Notes: generated by a model from the sequence alone, not told the origin. DNA of 64,000 nt from Paeniglutamicibacter quisquiliarum (GCF_019084045.1 NZ_JAHRED010000006.1:186001-250000); one strand, 5' to 3'. Shown: positions 53,877 through 62,156, numbered from the stretch's first letter. Made by a program: numbers and translations.

Positions 53877-54251
53877 TTAGAGGGGCAGTGCCGAGCGGAT
53901 GGGCCAGTCTTGGCCCTCGAGGATGACCTGTGCACAGCTGCCGGTGTCGGCGTTGAACACCAGGGGAGCAAAGAGGTTGACGCTCGCTTGGTGGTCGGAG
54001 GTATTCACAATTACCAGGACGCCTCGGGAGCCAGGCTCCGGGTCTCCGACCAGCGCCATTTGTTCGTTGGTGAAGACGGGCTTGTAGTCGGTCAGGTGCA
54101 GGGCCGCATCCAACACGAAGAGCCGAAGCCCGGCTGCTTGGGGAGAGGCCAACGCGTACAAGCCAAGTGCTCCCTCCACCGGTTCCAGGGACAACGTGGT
54201 GGCTTCGGGGAAGCCGGGCAGGGCCGCTGCAGGAACCAAAACGCGGCTCAT
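53877..54251 (-). CDS. fliW: Flagellar assembly factor FliW
   Basis: FliW binds flagellin and antagonises CsrA, linking flagellin secretion to fliC translation. The 124-residue protein shows ALPGFPEATTLSLEPVEGAL at the start and the family motif VNLFAPLVFNADTGSCAQVI near residue 90. It is the last gene of flgN-flgK-flgL-fliW; its ATG overlaps the flgL stop by 4 nt. The partner csrA is not in the window. Confidence 0.9.
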   Translation of the reverse strand: MSRVLVPAAALPGFPEATTLSLEPVEGALGLYALASPQAAGLRLFVLDAALHLTDYKPVFTNEQMALVGDPEPGSRGVLVIVNTSDHQASVNLFAPLVFNADTGSCAQVILEGQDWPIRSALPL

Positions 54252-55123
54252 CGCAGGAAATCCATCAACGAGGGCTGCAAGGTGCGCGAAGCTGCGGACA
54301 GTGCCGCCTGGTAGGCAACCTCTTGGGTCTTGAGTTCCAGAATGACCGAACCCAGATCGATGTCCTCGATGCCGCTGCGCCGTGCTTCCAATGAAACCGA
54401 ATCCGAGAGCAACGCATCTTCGGCGGCCAGGACTGAAGCGTGGCTTGCGCCAATGGTGGCCTGGGATCCCAGGACCTTTTGCAAGCTCACATCGACCTCG
54501 CCGATGCGGGAGGAAATATTAGTTCCGGCGCGCAGATCAGCGACGATGTTCTTGATCAGTTGAAACACGCTCGTGTTGCCCTCTCCAAATACCTGGGCTC
54601 CGTCGGCATCCACTCGGACGCTCGAGTTCGTTCCGATGCGGCGTTCCACACCGCTGGTGCCCGAGAATCCATAGGCACTATCCACTGCACTGGCTTGGTC
54701 GGATGTCCCGGCAAAGACGTGACGCCCCATGAACTTGGTGTTTGCCGCGTTCGAGAGCGAGTCATGCAGTTGGTCGAGTTCCAGGGCGATGGCTTCCTTG
54801 GCATCCGGAGCCAACGCGCCGTCGTTGGCGCCCTTGACCGTGAGGTCGCGAACCTGCTGGAGGATGTCGGTGGCGGATGTCAGCGCCTGGTCCGTGGTGG
54901 AGAGCCAGCCATTGGCATCCTGCACGTTGCGGGAGAACTGCTCGTTCTGGCGTTGCTGCGTACGAAGTGCCATGACGTTGGCGGTGCCGGCGGGATCATC
55001 GCTGGGCCGGCCGATTTCCTTGTGGGTGCCGGCCTTGTTCTGGATGGTGGCGAGCCGGTTCATGGCCGCCTGCAGGTTGCGCTCGGTGTTGGTGGTCAGC
55101 GATGCGGTGGTGATTCGAGTCAT
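54248..55123 (-). CDS. flgL: Flagellar hook-associated protein 3
   Basis: FlgL forms the second hook-filament junction ring. 291 residues with flagellin-like coiled ends: N-terminal NTERNLQAAMNRLATIQNKA and C-terminal RRSGIEDIDLGSVILELKTQ. The middle variable part is short. The RBS AAAGGAGAAGGCCC precedes its ATG, 12 nt after flgK. Confidence 0.93.
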   Translation of the reverse strand: MTRITTASLTTNTERNLQAAMNRLATIQNKAGTHKEIGRPSDDPAGTANVMALRTQQRQNEQFSRNVQDANGWLSTTDQALTSATDILQQVRDLTVKGANDGALAPDAKEAIALELDQLHDSLSNAANTKFMGRHVFAGTSDQASAVDSAYGFSGTSGVERRIGTNSSVRVDADGAQVFGEGNTSVFQLIKNIVADLRAGTNISSRIGEVDVSLQKVLGSQATIGASHASVLAAEDALLSDSVSLEARRSGIEDIDLGSVILELKTQEVAYQAALSAASRTLQPSLMDFLR

Positions 55124-55135
55124 GGGCCTTCTCCT

Positions 55136-56554
55136 TTATCGTCCAACGAGCCCGGTGCGGTTGATGAGGGTGTCGAGCATTTCATCAATGGCGGTCATGA
55201 CCCGTGCGGCGCCCTGGAAGGCGTGTTGGTTGGCGATGAGGGCTACGTTTTCCTCATCGATGGAAACAGCGGAGACCGATTGCTGGGCGTTGACGGCACC
55301 GGCAGCGGCAACGGCCGTCGAGACTGCCTGCTGGGCCTCGGACTTGGTCGCGGTTCCGATCTTGATGACCATATTGGCCCAGAGTGCGTCGGGACCGTCG
55401 GGGGAGCCGCCCAGCTTGGACATTTCCGTTGCGTTGGAGCCGTCGAGCGCGCCACCGTTGGTGCCGGCGGTGGCAAGGTCCTTGGCCCCTGTGGCCAACA
55501 CCCTCAGCGAGCGTGCCGGATTGTTGGAATCGGTGATTCCAAAGAACGGGGGACCGGGGGTGCCGTCCACCGTCTTGCCGTTGGCCTGCGCCGCGTTGAC
55601 TGTGGTGGCCAGCTTCTCTGCAATGACGTCCAGCGACTTGGCTGCCTCGGCCAGCGGTCCACCGGTTCCAGCATCATCGGCCGGTGCGAGCAGGGAAACA
55701 GTGCCGGCGATGCGGCCTGCCTGCAGAGCCACGGGCTGTCCCGGGCGGTGGGTCCACTGCAGCGCCGGGGCCGTGCCGCCATCGAACGTAGCCGACCCGG
55801 TGACCTCCAAAGGACGCACCGTTGAGCCGGTGACCAAGGCGTTGCCATCGATCAACACGTCCACGGTGCCGTCGGGCAGTTCGCGAACCGTCGCGCCGGA
55901 GAGTTCCGAGATGGTTTGCGTGAGCACGGCACGCTGGTCCAGCAAGGCGTTTGGCGCCCCACCGGCCGCGACCGCGGAACGAATTTGGGCATTGAGCCCG
56001 GCGACGGTGTTTGCCGCGCTGTTGACGTCATTGACCATGGTGTCCAGGGACTGGCGTTGGGCAGACCACTGGTCGGTTACTTCGGTGTGGGACTGGTCGA
56101 TGCGGTTCACCACCGCCTTGGCCCGTTCCAGCAGGACGGCTGCCGGGGAAGATTCGCCTGGCTGGTTGGCCACATCTTCCCAGCCGGCCCAGAAGTCATT
56201 GAGCAATGAGGACAGGCCGTTCTCGCCTGGTTCCCGCAGGATCCCCTCGAGGTTTGTCAGGCCCTCGGCACGGGTGTCTGACTGCGCGGCCAAGGCCACG
56301 GTCCCGCGCACGCGGGCATCCAGGTGCGCATCGGCGAGCCGGGCGATTCCGGTGAGAACCACTCCCTGGCCAACGCCGGGGCGCGAAGCGAGCATACCGG
56401 TGGAAGCGACGGAACCTGCAGAGACGAAGTCGGCCCGCTGCCGTGTGTAACCCGCGGTGCCCACATTGGCCAGGTTGTTTCCGGCAGTCTCCATGGCGAG
56501 GCGCGCCGCGTTGAGGCCGGACATGGCCGTATTCAGTCCGCTGAACGTACTCAT
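55136..56554 (-). CDS. flgK: Flagellar hook-associated protein 1
   Basis: FlgK is the first junction protein on the hook. The N-terminal D0 rod-type motif MSTFSGLNTAMSGLNAARLA with NNLANVGTAGYTRQ and the C-terminal NQHAFQGAARVMTAIDEML coiled region are diagnostic. 472 residues. It begins 9 nt after the flgN-like gene. Confidence 0.94.
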   Translation of the reverse strand: MSTFSGLNTAMSGLNAARLAMETAGNNLANVGTAGYTRQRADFVSAGSVASTGMLASRPGVGQGVVLTGIARLADAHLDARVRGTVALAAQSDTRAEGLTNLEGILREPGENGLSSLLNDFWAGWEDVANQPGESSPAAVLLERAKAVVNRIDQSHTEVTDQWSAQRQSLDTMVNDVNSAANTVAGLNAQIRSAVAAGGAPNALLDQRAVLTQTISELSGATVRELPDGTVDVLIDGNALVTGSTVRPLEVTGSATFDGGTAPALQWTHRPGQPVALQAGRIAGTVSLLAPADDAGTGGPLAEAAKSLDVIAEKLATTVNAAQANGKTVDGTPGPPFFGITDSNNPARSLRVLATGAKDLATAGTNGGALDGSNATEMSKLGGSPDGPDALWANMVIKIGTATKSEAQQAVSTAVAAAGAVNAQQSVSAVSIDEENVALIANQHAFQGAARVMTAIDEMLDTLINRTGLVGR

Positions 56555-56563
56555 GTCAGTTCC

Positions 56564-57049
56564 CTATAGATTCGTGTCGATGATGTGTGCACCGGAATTG
56601 TGTGCCGCCGATGTTCCGGAAGGACCGTATAGCGAGGTGTCCTCACCCAGGTTCGCCAGCGTTTCCTGGGTGGAGCGGTAGGCCGCACGCAGATACTGTT
56701 CATTGGCATCCCGTAGCCGGGTGATTTCAGCCGTGGTGTTCCGCAGCGCAGTCAAGTGGGCGGTGAGGATTTCATTCCACGGACCAGGAGGCGCAGTCTC
56801 AATGATCCGGGTCAAGGGTGAAGCCGCGTCAATTCCCCATGCGGATGCCAGCTGTGACGCCTCCAAGGCGCGCGCAAGACCGGCGGCGTGGACCTTCTCG
56901 AGAATGTTCTCGATCTCCCGCGTCGCCAGCGGTATCCATTGCGACTTCCCGGAGACCAGCAACAAATGCTCTTCCTCCAACTTGAAGTGAAGCAACTCGA
57001 GTAGTTCCCGTTCTTTCCACAACAGGGCCGAAAGCTCATTGGTTCCCAT
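56564..57049 (-). CDS. flgN: FlgN-type flagellar export chaperone
   Basis: A 161-residue helical protein, the probable chaperone for FlgK and FlgL, which follow it directly. The N-terminal coiled region LLWKERELLELLHFKLEEEH and Ala/Leu-rich helices fit the FlgN family. The C-terminal tail is polar. The ATG is preceded by GGAGAGATGG. The predicted transcript starts about 47 nt upstream from a FliA-type promoter. Confidence 0.8.
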   Translation of the reverse strand: MGTNELSALLWKERELLELLHFKLEEEHLLLVSGKSQWIPLATREIENILEKVHAAGLARALEASQLASAWGIDAASPLTRIIETAPPGPWNEILTAHLTALRNTTAEITRLRDANEQYLRAAYRSTQETLANLGEDTSLYGPSGTSAAHNSGAHIIDTNL

Positions 57050-57102
57050 GTATCCATCTCTCCAGACTGTTGTGCCCCCAAAGTATCCCCAGTTATTTCA
57101 GT

Positions 57103-57129
57103 CTATCGGCCGGTCCAAAGTGAACGTTA
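57103..57129 (-). promoter_or_regulatory. FliA-type promoter of flgN-flgK-flgL-fliW
   Basis: On the minus strand TAAC (57129-57126), 15 nt, GCCGATAG (57110-57103). It matches the sigma-28 pattern TAAA-N15-GCCGATAA and is identical in both boxes and spacing to the fliC promoter. Confidence 0.75.
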
Positions 57130-57145
57130 GTTGTACAACTTCAAA

Positions 57146-57219
57146 TTGGGGTGCTTTCAAGTCCGCTTTTTGGGGATATTCGGGCTAGTATCTTCGTTGG
57201 GGAAATGGTTTTTTTGGGG
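57146..57219 (+). repeat. Four TTGGGG repeats upstream of the sigma factor gene
   Basis: TTGGGG occurs at 57146, 57170, 57197 and 57214 on the + strand, and its complement CCCCAA at 57076-57081 across the divergent promoter. TAGTAT (57186-57191) is a possible -10 for the sigma gene, placing two copies in its leader. They may be regulator sites or RNA pairing sites. Confidence 0.5.
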
Positions 57220-57287
57220 AAAACAGACGTGGCCACTAGCAATAGCTCTTGGCTTGATCATCACTCAAATTGACAAGGACGATCCGG

Positions 57288-58100
57288 GTGGAGCGACAGG
57301 CACGCAACCAGTTGGTTATAGAGAACCTTCCCTTGGTCGGATATCTTGCGGCAGAATTATGTGCCAAGGCGACCCACCTTTCCCGTGAAGACCTCGCTTC
57401 GGTGGGTGCCATAGCACTCATTACTGCCGCGGATGCCTTTGACGATTCGCTGGGCGTCCCCTTCGGAGCCTACGCGCGCCGGCGCATCCTCGGGGCATTC
57501 GCGGACGACATGCGATCCAACGACTGGGCCACCCGGGGTGCGCGGAAGAAGATCACCGAAACCCGTACGGTCCAGGAATCCCTGACCGCAGCATTGGGGC
57601 GAACCCCCACCGTTTCCGAGCTCTCCGACGCCCTCGGCATGGACCAGGCGTCAACCCTTGCGATCTTGAGCGATTCTGCCCGCACGGTCGTATCGATCGA
57701 CGACACCATGAACGACTACCTCGTCTCCGGCACCGAGACCCCTGAAGAGGCGTTGCTCGAGACCGAGCACACCAAGGTGATCCGGGATGCCGTTGCCGCG
57801 TTGCCGGAGAACCTGCGTGTCATCATTGAGCGCATCTACTTCCAGGGCTCGACAGTCAAGGAACTTGCTGCCGAAATGGGTGTCACCCATTCGGCGATCT
57901 CCCAGCGCCGCACCTCCGCCATGAAGCTGCTTCACGAGGGACTGCAAACGCGCTATGTGCCGGAGCAGCCACCCGCACCGGAAACCGCCATGACCCGGGC
58001 CGCGACCCGGCGACGCGAGCTTTACCTGAAGGAATTTGGCCAGCGGGTGTCCGGCGGGATCGTGCGCATCGCCGGCGGCGCGGTGTCGCCAACGGCCTAG
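57288..58100 (+). CDS. fliA: FliA/WhiG-family sigma factor
   Basis: Alternative sigma-28 type factor for flagellar genes. GTG 57288 with AAGGA 8 nt upstream gives 270 residues. Region 2 includes FGAYARRRILGAFADDMRSN (about 62-81) followed by DW, the FliA hallmark. Region 3 covers about 90-150, and region 4 has STVKELAAEMGVTHSAISQR (about 187-206). The C-terminal ~45 residues are an unusual basic tail. TTG 57270 is an alternative start. It lies between its three likely target promoters. The symbol follows function; whiG is the sporulation relative. Confidence 0.88.
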   Translation: MERQARNQLVIENLPLVGYLAAELCAKATHLSREDLASVGAIALITAADAFDDSLGVPFGAYARRRILGAFADDMRSNDWATRGARKKITETRTVQESLTAALGRTPTVSELSDALGMDQASTLAILSDSARTVVSIDDTMNDYLVSGTETPEEALLETEHTKVIRDAVAALPENLRVIIERIYFQGSTVKELAAEMGVTHSAISQRRTSAMKLLHEGLQTRYVPEQPPAPETAMTRAATRRRELYLKEFGQRVSGGIVRIAGGAVSPTA

Positions 58101-58133
58101 CCGGGTCCGAGCGAAATTTTTTCTCCGGTCTGC

Positions 58134-58160
58134 TAACAAACCCTGGTGGGTGGCCGATAG
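58134..58160 (+). promoter_or_regulatory. FliA-type promoter of fliC
   Basis: TAAC (58134-58137), 15 nt, GCCGATAG (58153-58160). Same boxes and spacing as the flgN operon promoter. Transcription should start near 58168, leaving a ~55-nt leader. Confidence 0.8.
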
Positions 58161-58169
58161 TCGGTGATT

Positions 58170-58212
58170 GAGGTCCACGGACGGACCTCGTTACAGACAC
58201 CCGTCTCACGGA
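58170..58212 (+). promoter_or_regulatory. Two CsrA-like sites in the fliC leader
   Basis: GAGGTCC (58170-58176) pairs with GGACCTC (58183-58189), exposing the loop ACGGAC. A second ACGGA (58208-58212) overlaps the Shine-Dalgarno GGAGGA. A GGA in a hairpin loop plus one over the ribosome binding site is the layout of CsrA control of flagellin in Bacillus. Confidence 0.55.
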
Positions 58213-58222
58213 GGAATTCACC

Positions 58223-59095
58223 ATGGGTATGCAGATCAACACCAACATCGCGGCGCTTAACGCTCACCGCAACCTGACCAGCACGCAGAACGACCTTTCC
58301 AAGTCGCTGGAGAAGCTCTCCTCCGGCCTGCGCATCAACCGCGCAGCCGACGATGCAGCAGGTCTGGCAATCTCCGAGGGCCTGCGCTCGCAGGTCAACG
58401 GCCTCACCGTTGCAGCCCGCAACGCCCAGGACGGCATCTCGGTCATCCAGACCGCTGAAGGCGCCCTGACCGAGGTCCACTCCATCCTGCAGCGCATGCG
58501 TGACCTTGCTGTCCAGGGTGGTAACGACTCGAACAACGCCGATTCACGTGCAGCCATCAAGGGTGAAGCGGATGCGCTCGGCTCCGAGCTTTCGCGTATC
58601 TCGGAATCCACCAACTTCAATGGCATCAACCTGTTCCAGGGTGGCGCAACCGCCGGACCGGCTTCTCTCGCCTTCCAGGTAGGCGCCGAAGGTGATGCAG
58701 CATCGCAGATCTCGGTTTCACTCGACAGCCTGGCAACTTCGCTCTCGGGCGTCGTGACCATGACCGGTGGCACTGTCTCGACCGCGGCCGCCGGATTCCT
58801 CGTCACCGATGCCACCGCGGCACAGACGACCATCGAAGCGATCGACGTGGCAATCAAGAACGTATCCACCTCGCGTGCCGATCTTGGTGCCAACCAGAAC
58901 CGCTTCGAGTCGGCCATCAACACCCTCAATGTTTCCCGTGAGAACCTGCAGGCTGCAGAGTCCCGCATCCGCGACGTTGACATGGCTTCCGAAATGGTTA
59001 GCTTCACCCGCTCGAACATCCTGTCCCAGGCCGGAACCGCCATGCTCGCGCAGGCCAACCAGGCCAACCAGGGCGTGCTGCAGCTTCTCGGCTAA
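58223..59095 (+). CDS. fliC: Flagellin
   Basis: Filament protein of 290 residues. N-terminal D0/D1 MGMQINTNIAALNAHRNLTS with SSGLRINRAADDAAGLAISE, and C-terminal RDVDMASEMVSFTRSNILSQ. The central domain is short, so the filament surface is minimal. ATG 58223 follows ACGGAGGAATTC. It has its own FliA-type promoter and a downstream hairpin. Confidence 0.97.
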   Translation: MGMQINTNIAALNAHRNLTSTQNDLSKSLEKLSSGLRINRAADDAAGLAISEGLRSQVNGLTVAARNAQDGISVIQTAEGALTEVHSILQRMRDLAVQGGNDSNNADSRAAIKGEADALGSELSRISESTNFNGINLFQGGATAGPASLAFQVGAEGDAASQISVSLDSLATSLSGVVTMTGGTVSTAAAGFLVTDATAAQTTIEAIDVAIKNVSTSRADLGANQNRFESAINTLNVSRENLQAAESRIRDVDMASEMVSFTRSNILSQAGTAMLAQANQANQGVLQLLG

Positions 59096-59160
59096 GCTTT
59101 CAGGGCGTTTTTGGCAACTGGCTTTCCCGGGCAGTGAAGATGTCCGGGAACGCGCCAAGC

Positions 59161-59225
59161 CGCAAACGATCTCCCGTGGCAGGCATCGGCTCTCCGAGTC
59201 ACTTGCCTGCCGCGGGAGATTTGCG
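59161..59225 (+). terminator. Long composite hairpin between fliC and fliD
   Basis: CGCAA, ATCTCCCG and GGCAGGCA on the left arm pair with TGCCTGCC, CGGGAGAT and TTGCG on the right. There is no U-tract, so partial termination is likely, making fliC more abundant than fliD. Confidence 0.65.
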
Positions 59226-59257
59226 GTATCCACACCATAGGTAGAAGCGGAGAAAAC

Positions 59258-60583
59258 ATGGGCCTGGCACTCGACGGACTCGCCAGCGGGCTGGACACCA
59301 CGGCATTGATCAAATCCCTCATGCAGGTGGAGGCGATCCCGCAGAACATCCTGAAAAACAAGGTCAGCGCGACCCAGACCATGGTGTCGGCCCTACAGGC
59401 GCTCAACACCCGCGTCGCGGACCTCGCAACTCTGACCACGAAACTGGCCAAGCCTGAATCGCTGCAGCTTTTCAGCACCTCGGGAAGCTCCGAGGGACTG
59501 ACCGTAACGACCACCGCCGGCGCAAGCGCGGGATCCCTGGACCTTACGGTGACCAAGCTGGCCCAAAGTCAGCTCCAGGTCTCCGATCCGGTCACCGAAT
59601 GGACCGAATCCAGCTTCTCCATCATCGCCGCCGACGGCACCGAAACGCTCATAACGGCACCATCGAATTCACTCGATGACATCGTCACTGCTGTCAATGC
59701 CTCCGATAGCGGCGTGCAAGCGGTCAAGGTTTCCGCCGGCAAGGACGCGAACGGTGTGGACCAATACCGGGTCCAATTCTCCTCCGGCGACTCAGGTGCC
59801 GCGAACTCCTTTACCATTTCCGGGACCGCGGTTCCGATGACGGAAATCCGCGCGGCACAGGACGCCGAGCTCAAGCTCTGGGCCGGAACCGCCGCAGAGC
59901 AATCTGTTAGCTCCACGACCAACACGTTCGCCTCCCTCTTGCCGGGAGTCGATGTCACAGTCTCCAAGGTTTCCACCGAACCAGTCACCGTGTCCGTGGA
60001 GCGCGACGGCGAAGCCACCTCCAAGATCGCCTCGAACCTGGTGGATTCCCTCAACGGTCTCTTCAATTTCATTGCCACAAACTCCTCGGTCACTTCCGGA
60101 ACCGGCGGTGCCACGAAGGGCATGATCTTCACCGGTGACAGCACGGCGCGGATGGTGAAGCAGCGGGTGATGGACGCGGCGATCTCGCCGATTGACGGCA
60201 AGTCGCCTTCCGAGATCGGCATCTCCATCACCAAGGACGGCAAGCTCGAATTCGATTCCGAAAAGTTCTCCCAGGCCCTGGCCGAAGATCCAGCCCGGGT
60301 CGAAACGGTGCTGCAGACCATCTCTTCCCGGGTCTCCGCGGTGTCGACGGACATGTCCGACAAATACGACGGGGTCATCACCTCCCGGATCAAAGGCCAG
60401 GAATCGGTCGTGACCCGTCTTGATGACCAGATCTCGGACTGGGACCGGCGCCTGGACAGTCGGGAAGCCACGCTCAAGCGGATCTACTCGGCTCTCGAAG
60501 TTCAAATGAGCAATCTCAATTCACAATCGTCGTATCTTGCCTCTCAATTGGCCTCGCTCCCGACAACGCAGAAGCAGTCATGA
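59258..60583 (+). CDS. fliD: Flagellar filament cap protein FliD
   Basis: FliD caps the growing filament and folds flagellin. 441 residues. MGLALDGLASGLDTTALIKS at the start and a C-terminal coiled coil with GQESVVTRLDDQISDWDRRL are typical. AGAAGCGGAGAAAAC precedes the ATG. Its stop overlaps the fliS start. Confidence 0.95.
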   Translation: MGLALDGLASGLDTTALIKSLMQVEAIPQNILKNKVSATQTMVSALQALNTRVADLATLTTKLAKPESLQLFSTSGSSEGLTVTTTAGASAGSLDLTVTKLAQSQLQVSDPVTEWTESSFSIIAADGTETLITAPSNSLDDIVTAVNASDSGVQAVKVSAGKDANGVDQYRVQFSSGDSGAANSFTISGTAVPMTEIRAAQDAELKLWAGTAAEQSVSSTTNTFASLLPGVDVTVSKVSTEPVTVSVERDGEATSKIASNLVDSLNGLFNFIATNSSVTSGTGGATKGMIFTGDSTARMVKQRVMDAAISPIDGKSPSEIGISITKDGKLEFDSEKFSQALAEDPARVETVLQTISSRVSAVSTDMSDKYDGVITSRIKGQESVVTRLDDQISDWDRRLDSREATLKRIYSALEVQMSNLNSQSSYLASQLASLPTTQKQS

Positions 60584-60987
60584 TGAACCCCGCCCAGAAA
60601 CTTGCCCAACTCAATCGCGAAGCAATCCTTTCGGCCAGCCCGGCGCGCCTTCTCACCATGCTCTACGACCGCCTGTTGGTGGACCTGAACCGTGCCGAAG
60701 CAGCGCAACTCGCAGCGGACTGGGCAGTGTCCTCGGAAAACCTGGTGCATGCCCAGGCCATCATTTCCGAACTGGTCTCAAGCCTGGACTCCGAGGCCTG
60801 GTCGGGGGCAACCGCGCTCCACAGCATCTACGCCTTCGCCACCCAGCTGCTCATTGATGCGAACGTCAAGCGCGACCCGGCGTTGACGCGACAGGCCATC
60901 GGCATCATGGAGCCACTGCGGCAAACCTGGCACGAGGCAGCTTCCGCCCCGGCTGCCCCCAGCACCGGTGGCGTCCACATTGGCTAA
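60580..60987 (+). CDS. fliS: Flagellin export chaperone FliS
   Basis: FliS keeps flagellin unpolymerised before export. 135 residues, with QLNREAILSASPARLLTMLY and the downstream helix containing YDRLLVDLNRA. It overlaps the fliD stop (ATGA). ATG 60583 would give one residue less. Confidence 0.93.
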   Translation: MMNPAQKLAQLNREAILSASPARLLTMLYDRLLVDLNRAEAAQLAADWAVSSENLVHAQAIISELVSSLDSEAWSGATALHSIYAFATQLLIDANVKRDPALTRQAIGIMEPLRQTWHEAASAPAAPSTGGVHIG

Positions 60988-61309
60988 TCAGCCCGAATCC
61001 GCCGGGCACTCGGTCCCATGGGAACGCTTCCTCGCCGATTTGGAGGACCAGGTGGCCCAACTGCGCGAATCTTGCGCGGATGACACCTCCTTGTTCGAGC
61101 TGCCCGACACTTCATGGAGCCCGCCGGCCGGCCTCGGCGAATTGCCACCGGAACTTGCCCCACGGGCGCGAGCGCTACTCGAGGAAATGGATTCGCTCAC
61201 CCCGGTCCTGGGGGAACGGCGCGACGAAGCCGCACGGCAGCTCCGTGCCGTGTCATCGGTTCCAAGGGATTCGTCAGCGACCTCCGTTTACCTGGATTCG
61301 GTCGGATAG
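60980..61309 (+). CDS. Small flagellar-cluster protein in the fliT position
   Basis: About 109 residues, rich in Glu, Leu, Arg and Pro, with helical potential in RFLADLEDQVAQLRESCADD and the later ELAPRARALLEEMDSLTPV. I do not recognise the family. Its place directly after fliS suggests a FliT-like chaperone. TTG 60980 (MANQPESAGHS) is preferred; GTG 60968 would add four residues. It overlaps fliS. Confidence 0.6.
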   Translation: MANQPESAGHSVPWERFLADLEDQVAQLRESCADDTSLFELPDTSWSPPAGLGELPPELAPRARALLEEMDSLTPVLGERRDEAARQLRAVSSVPRDSSATSVYLDSVG

Positions 61310-61319
61310 CCCAAACAGC

Positions 61320-61346
61320 TAACGGCCAACGCCCGGTAACCGATTG
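61320..61346 (+). promoter_or_regulatory. FliA-type promoter of flgB operon
   Basis: TAAC (61320-61323), 15 nt, ACCGATTG (61339-61346). This is the same spacing as the other two flagellar promoters, with two changes in the -10 box. Confidence 0.6.
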
Positions 61347-61422
61347 TCTAGTATGAGCACGGATAGCTCACTTCCTTTTGAGCCCACGGATGGGCCACGA
61401 AACGACCTTGGAGCGATTCGTC

Positions 61423-61764
61423 GTGTTCAATTCCGTCACGTCCATGGCGATCGAAAGTGCCCTGGATGGCCTGGCACTGCGCCAGCGAGCCATCGCCAAC
61501 AACATCGCCAACGTCAACACCCCCGGCTACCACGCCCGCCGTGTTGAGTTTGAATCGGCCCTGTCAAAGTCGGTGGCCGAAGGCAACGGCCTAGCGGCTG
61601 CGACCACTTCGGCCTCCTTGGAGCCCACACGTCTCGACGGATCCAACGTCAATCTGGACACCGAGACGCTCTCGAACATCGATACCGTGTTGCGCTACCA
61701 ATTCGCCACGCAGGCCGCCTCCGGGCCGTTCAACTCCATCCGCACCGCCCTTCGGAGCAACTAA
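61423..61764 (+). CDS. flgB: Flagellar basal-body rod protein FlgB
   Basis: Proximal rod protein. ALDGLALRQRAIANNIANVN and TPGY(H)ARRVEFES form the rod motif. GTG 61423, with GGAG 9 nt upstream, gives 113 residues; the frame opens at 61378. The stop overlaps the flgC ATG. Confidence 0.9.
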   Translation: MFNSVTSMAIESALDGLALRQRAIANNIANVNTPGYHARRVEFESALSKSVAEGNGLAAATTSASLEPTRLDGSNVNLDTETLSNIDTVLRYQFATQAASGPFNSIRTALRSN

Positions 61765-62156
61765 TGCTTGACGCCATCGGAATCGCCGGCAGCGCACTGA
61801 CCGTGCACCGCAAATGGCTTGACGCCGTCTCCGACAACCTGGCCAATGCGAACACCGCCACTGCCACCGACGGCGAAGCCTTCCGGGCCCGCTACGTCTT
61901 GGCCCAGGCCGGTGCCGAGAACACCGGCGTGTATGTCGCGGGTGCGGAGTTCGGGGACGCCGAGGGGCGCATCGTGCACGAACCGGACCACCCCTTGGCG
62001 GACGAGGAAGGCAATGTCCGCTACCCGGATATCGACATGTCCGAGCAAATGGGATCCCTGATCATGGCCCAGCGTGGCTACCAGGTCAACGCCGCGGTTG
62101 TGGACCGCGCTAAGGAAACATACCAGGCAGCACTGCAGATCGGACGCAACCAGTAA
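61764..62156 (+). CDS. flgC: Flagellar basal-body rod protein FlgC
   Basis: Proximal rod protein, 130 residues. N-terminal AGSALTVHRKWLDAVSDNLA and NANTATATDGE replace the usual ANSTT-type motif, and the C-terminal VRYPDIDMSEQMGSLIMAQR is typical. One-base overlap with both flgB and fliE. Confidence 0.94.
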   Translation: MLDAIGIAGSALTVHRKWLDAVSDNLANANTATATDGEAFRARYVLAQAGAENTGVYVAGAEFGDAEGRIVHEPDHPLADEEGNVRYPDIDMSEQMGSLIMAQRGYQVNAAVVDRAKETYQAALQIGRNQ

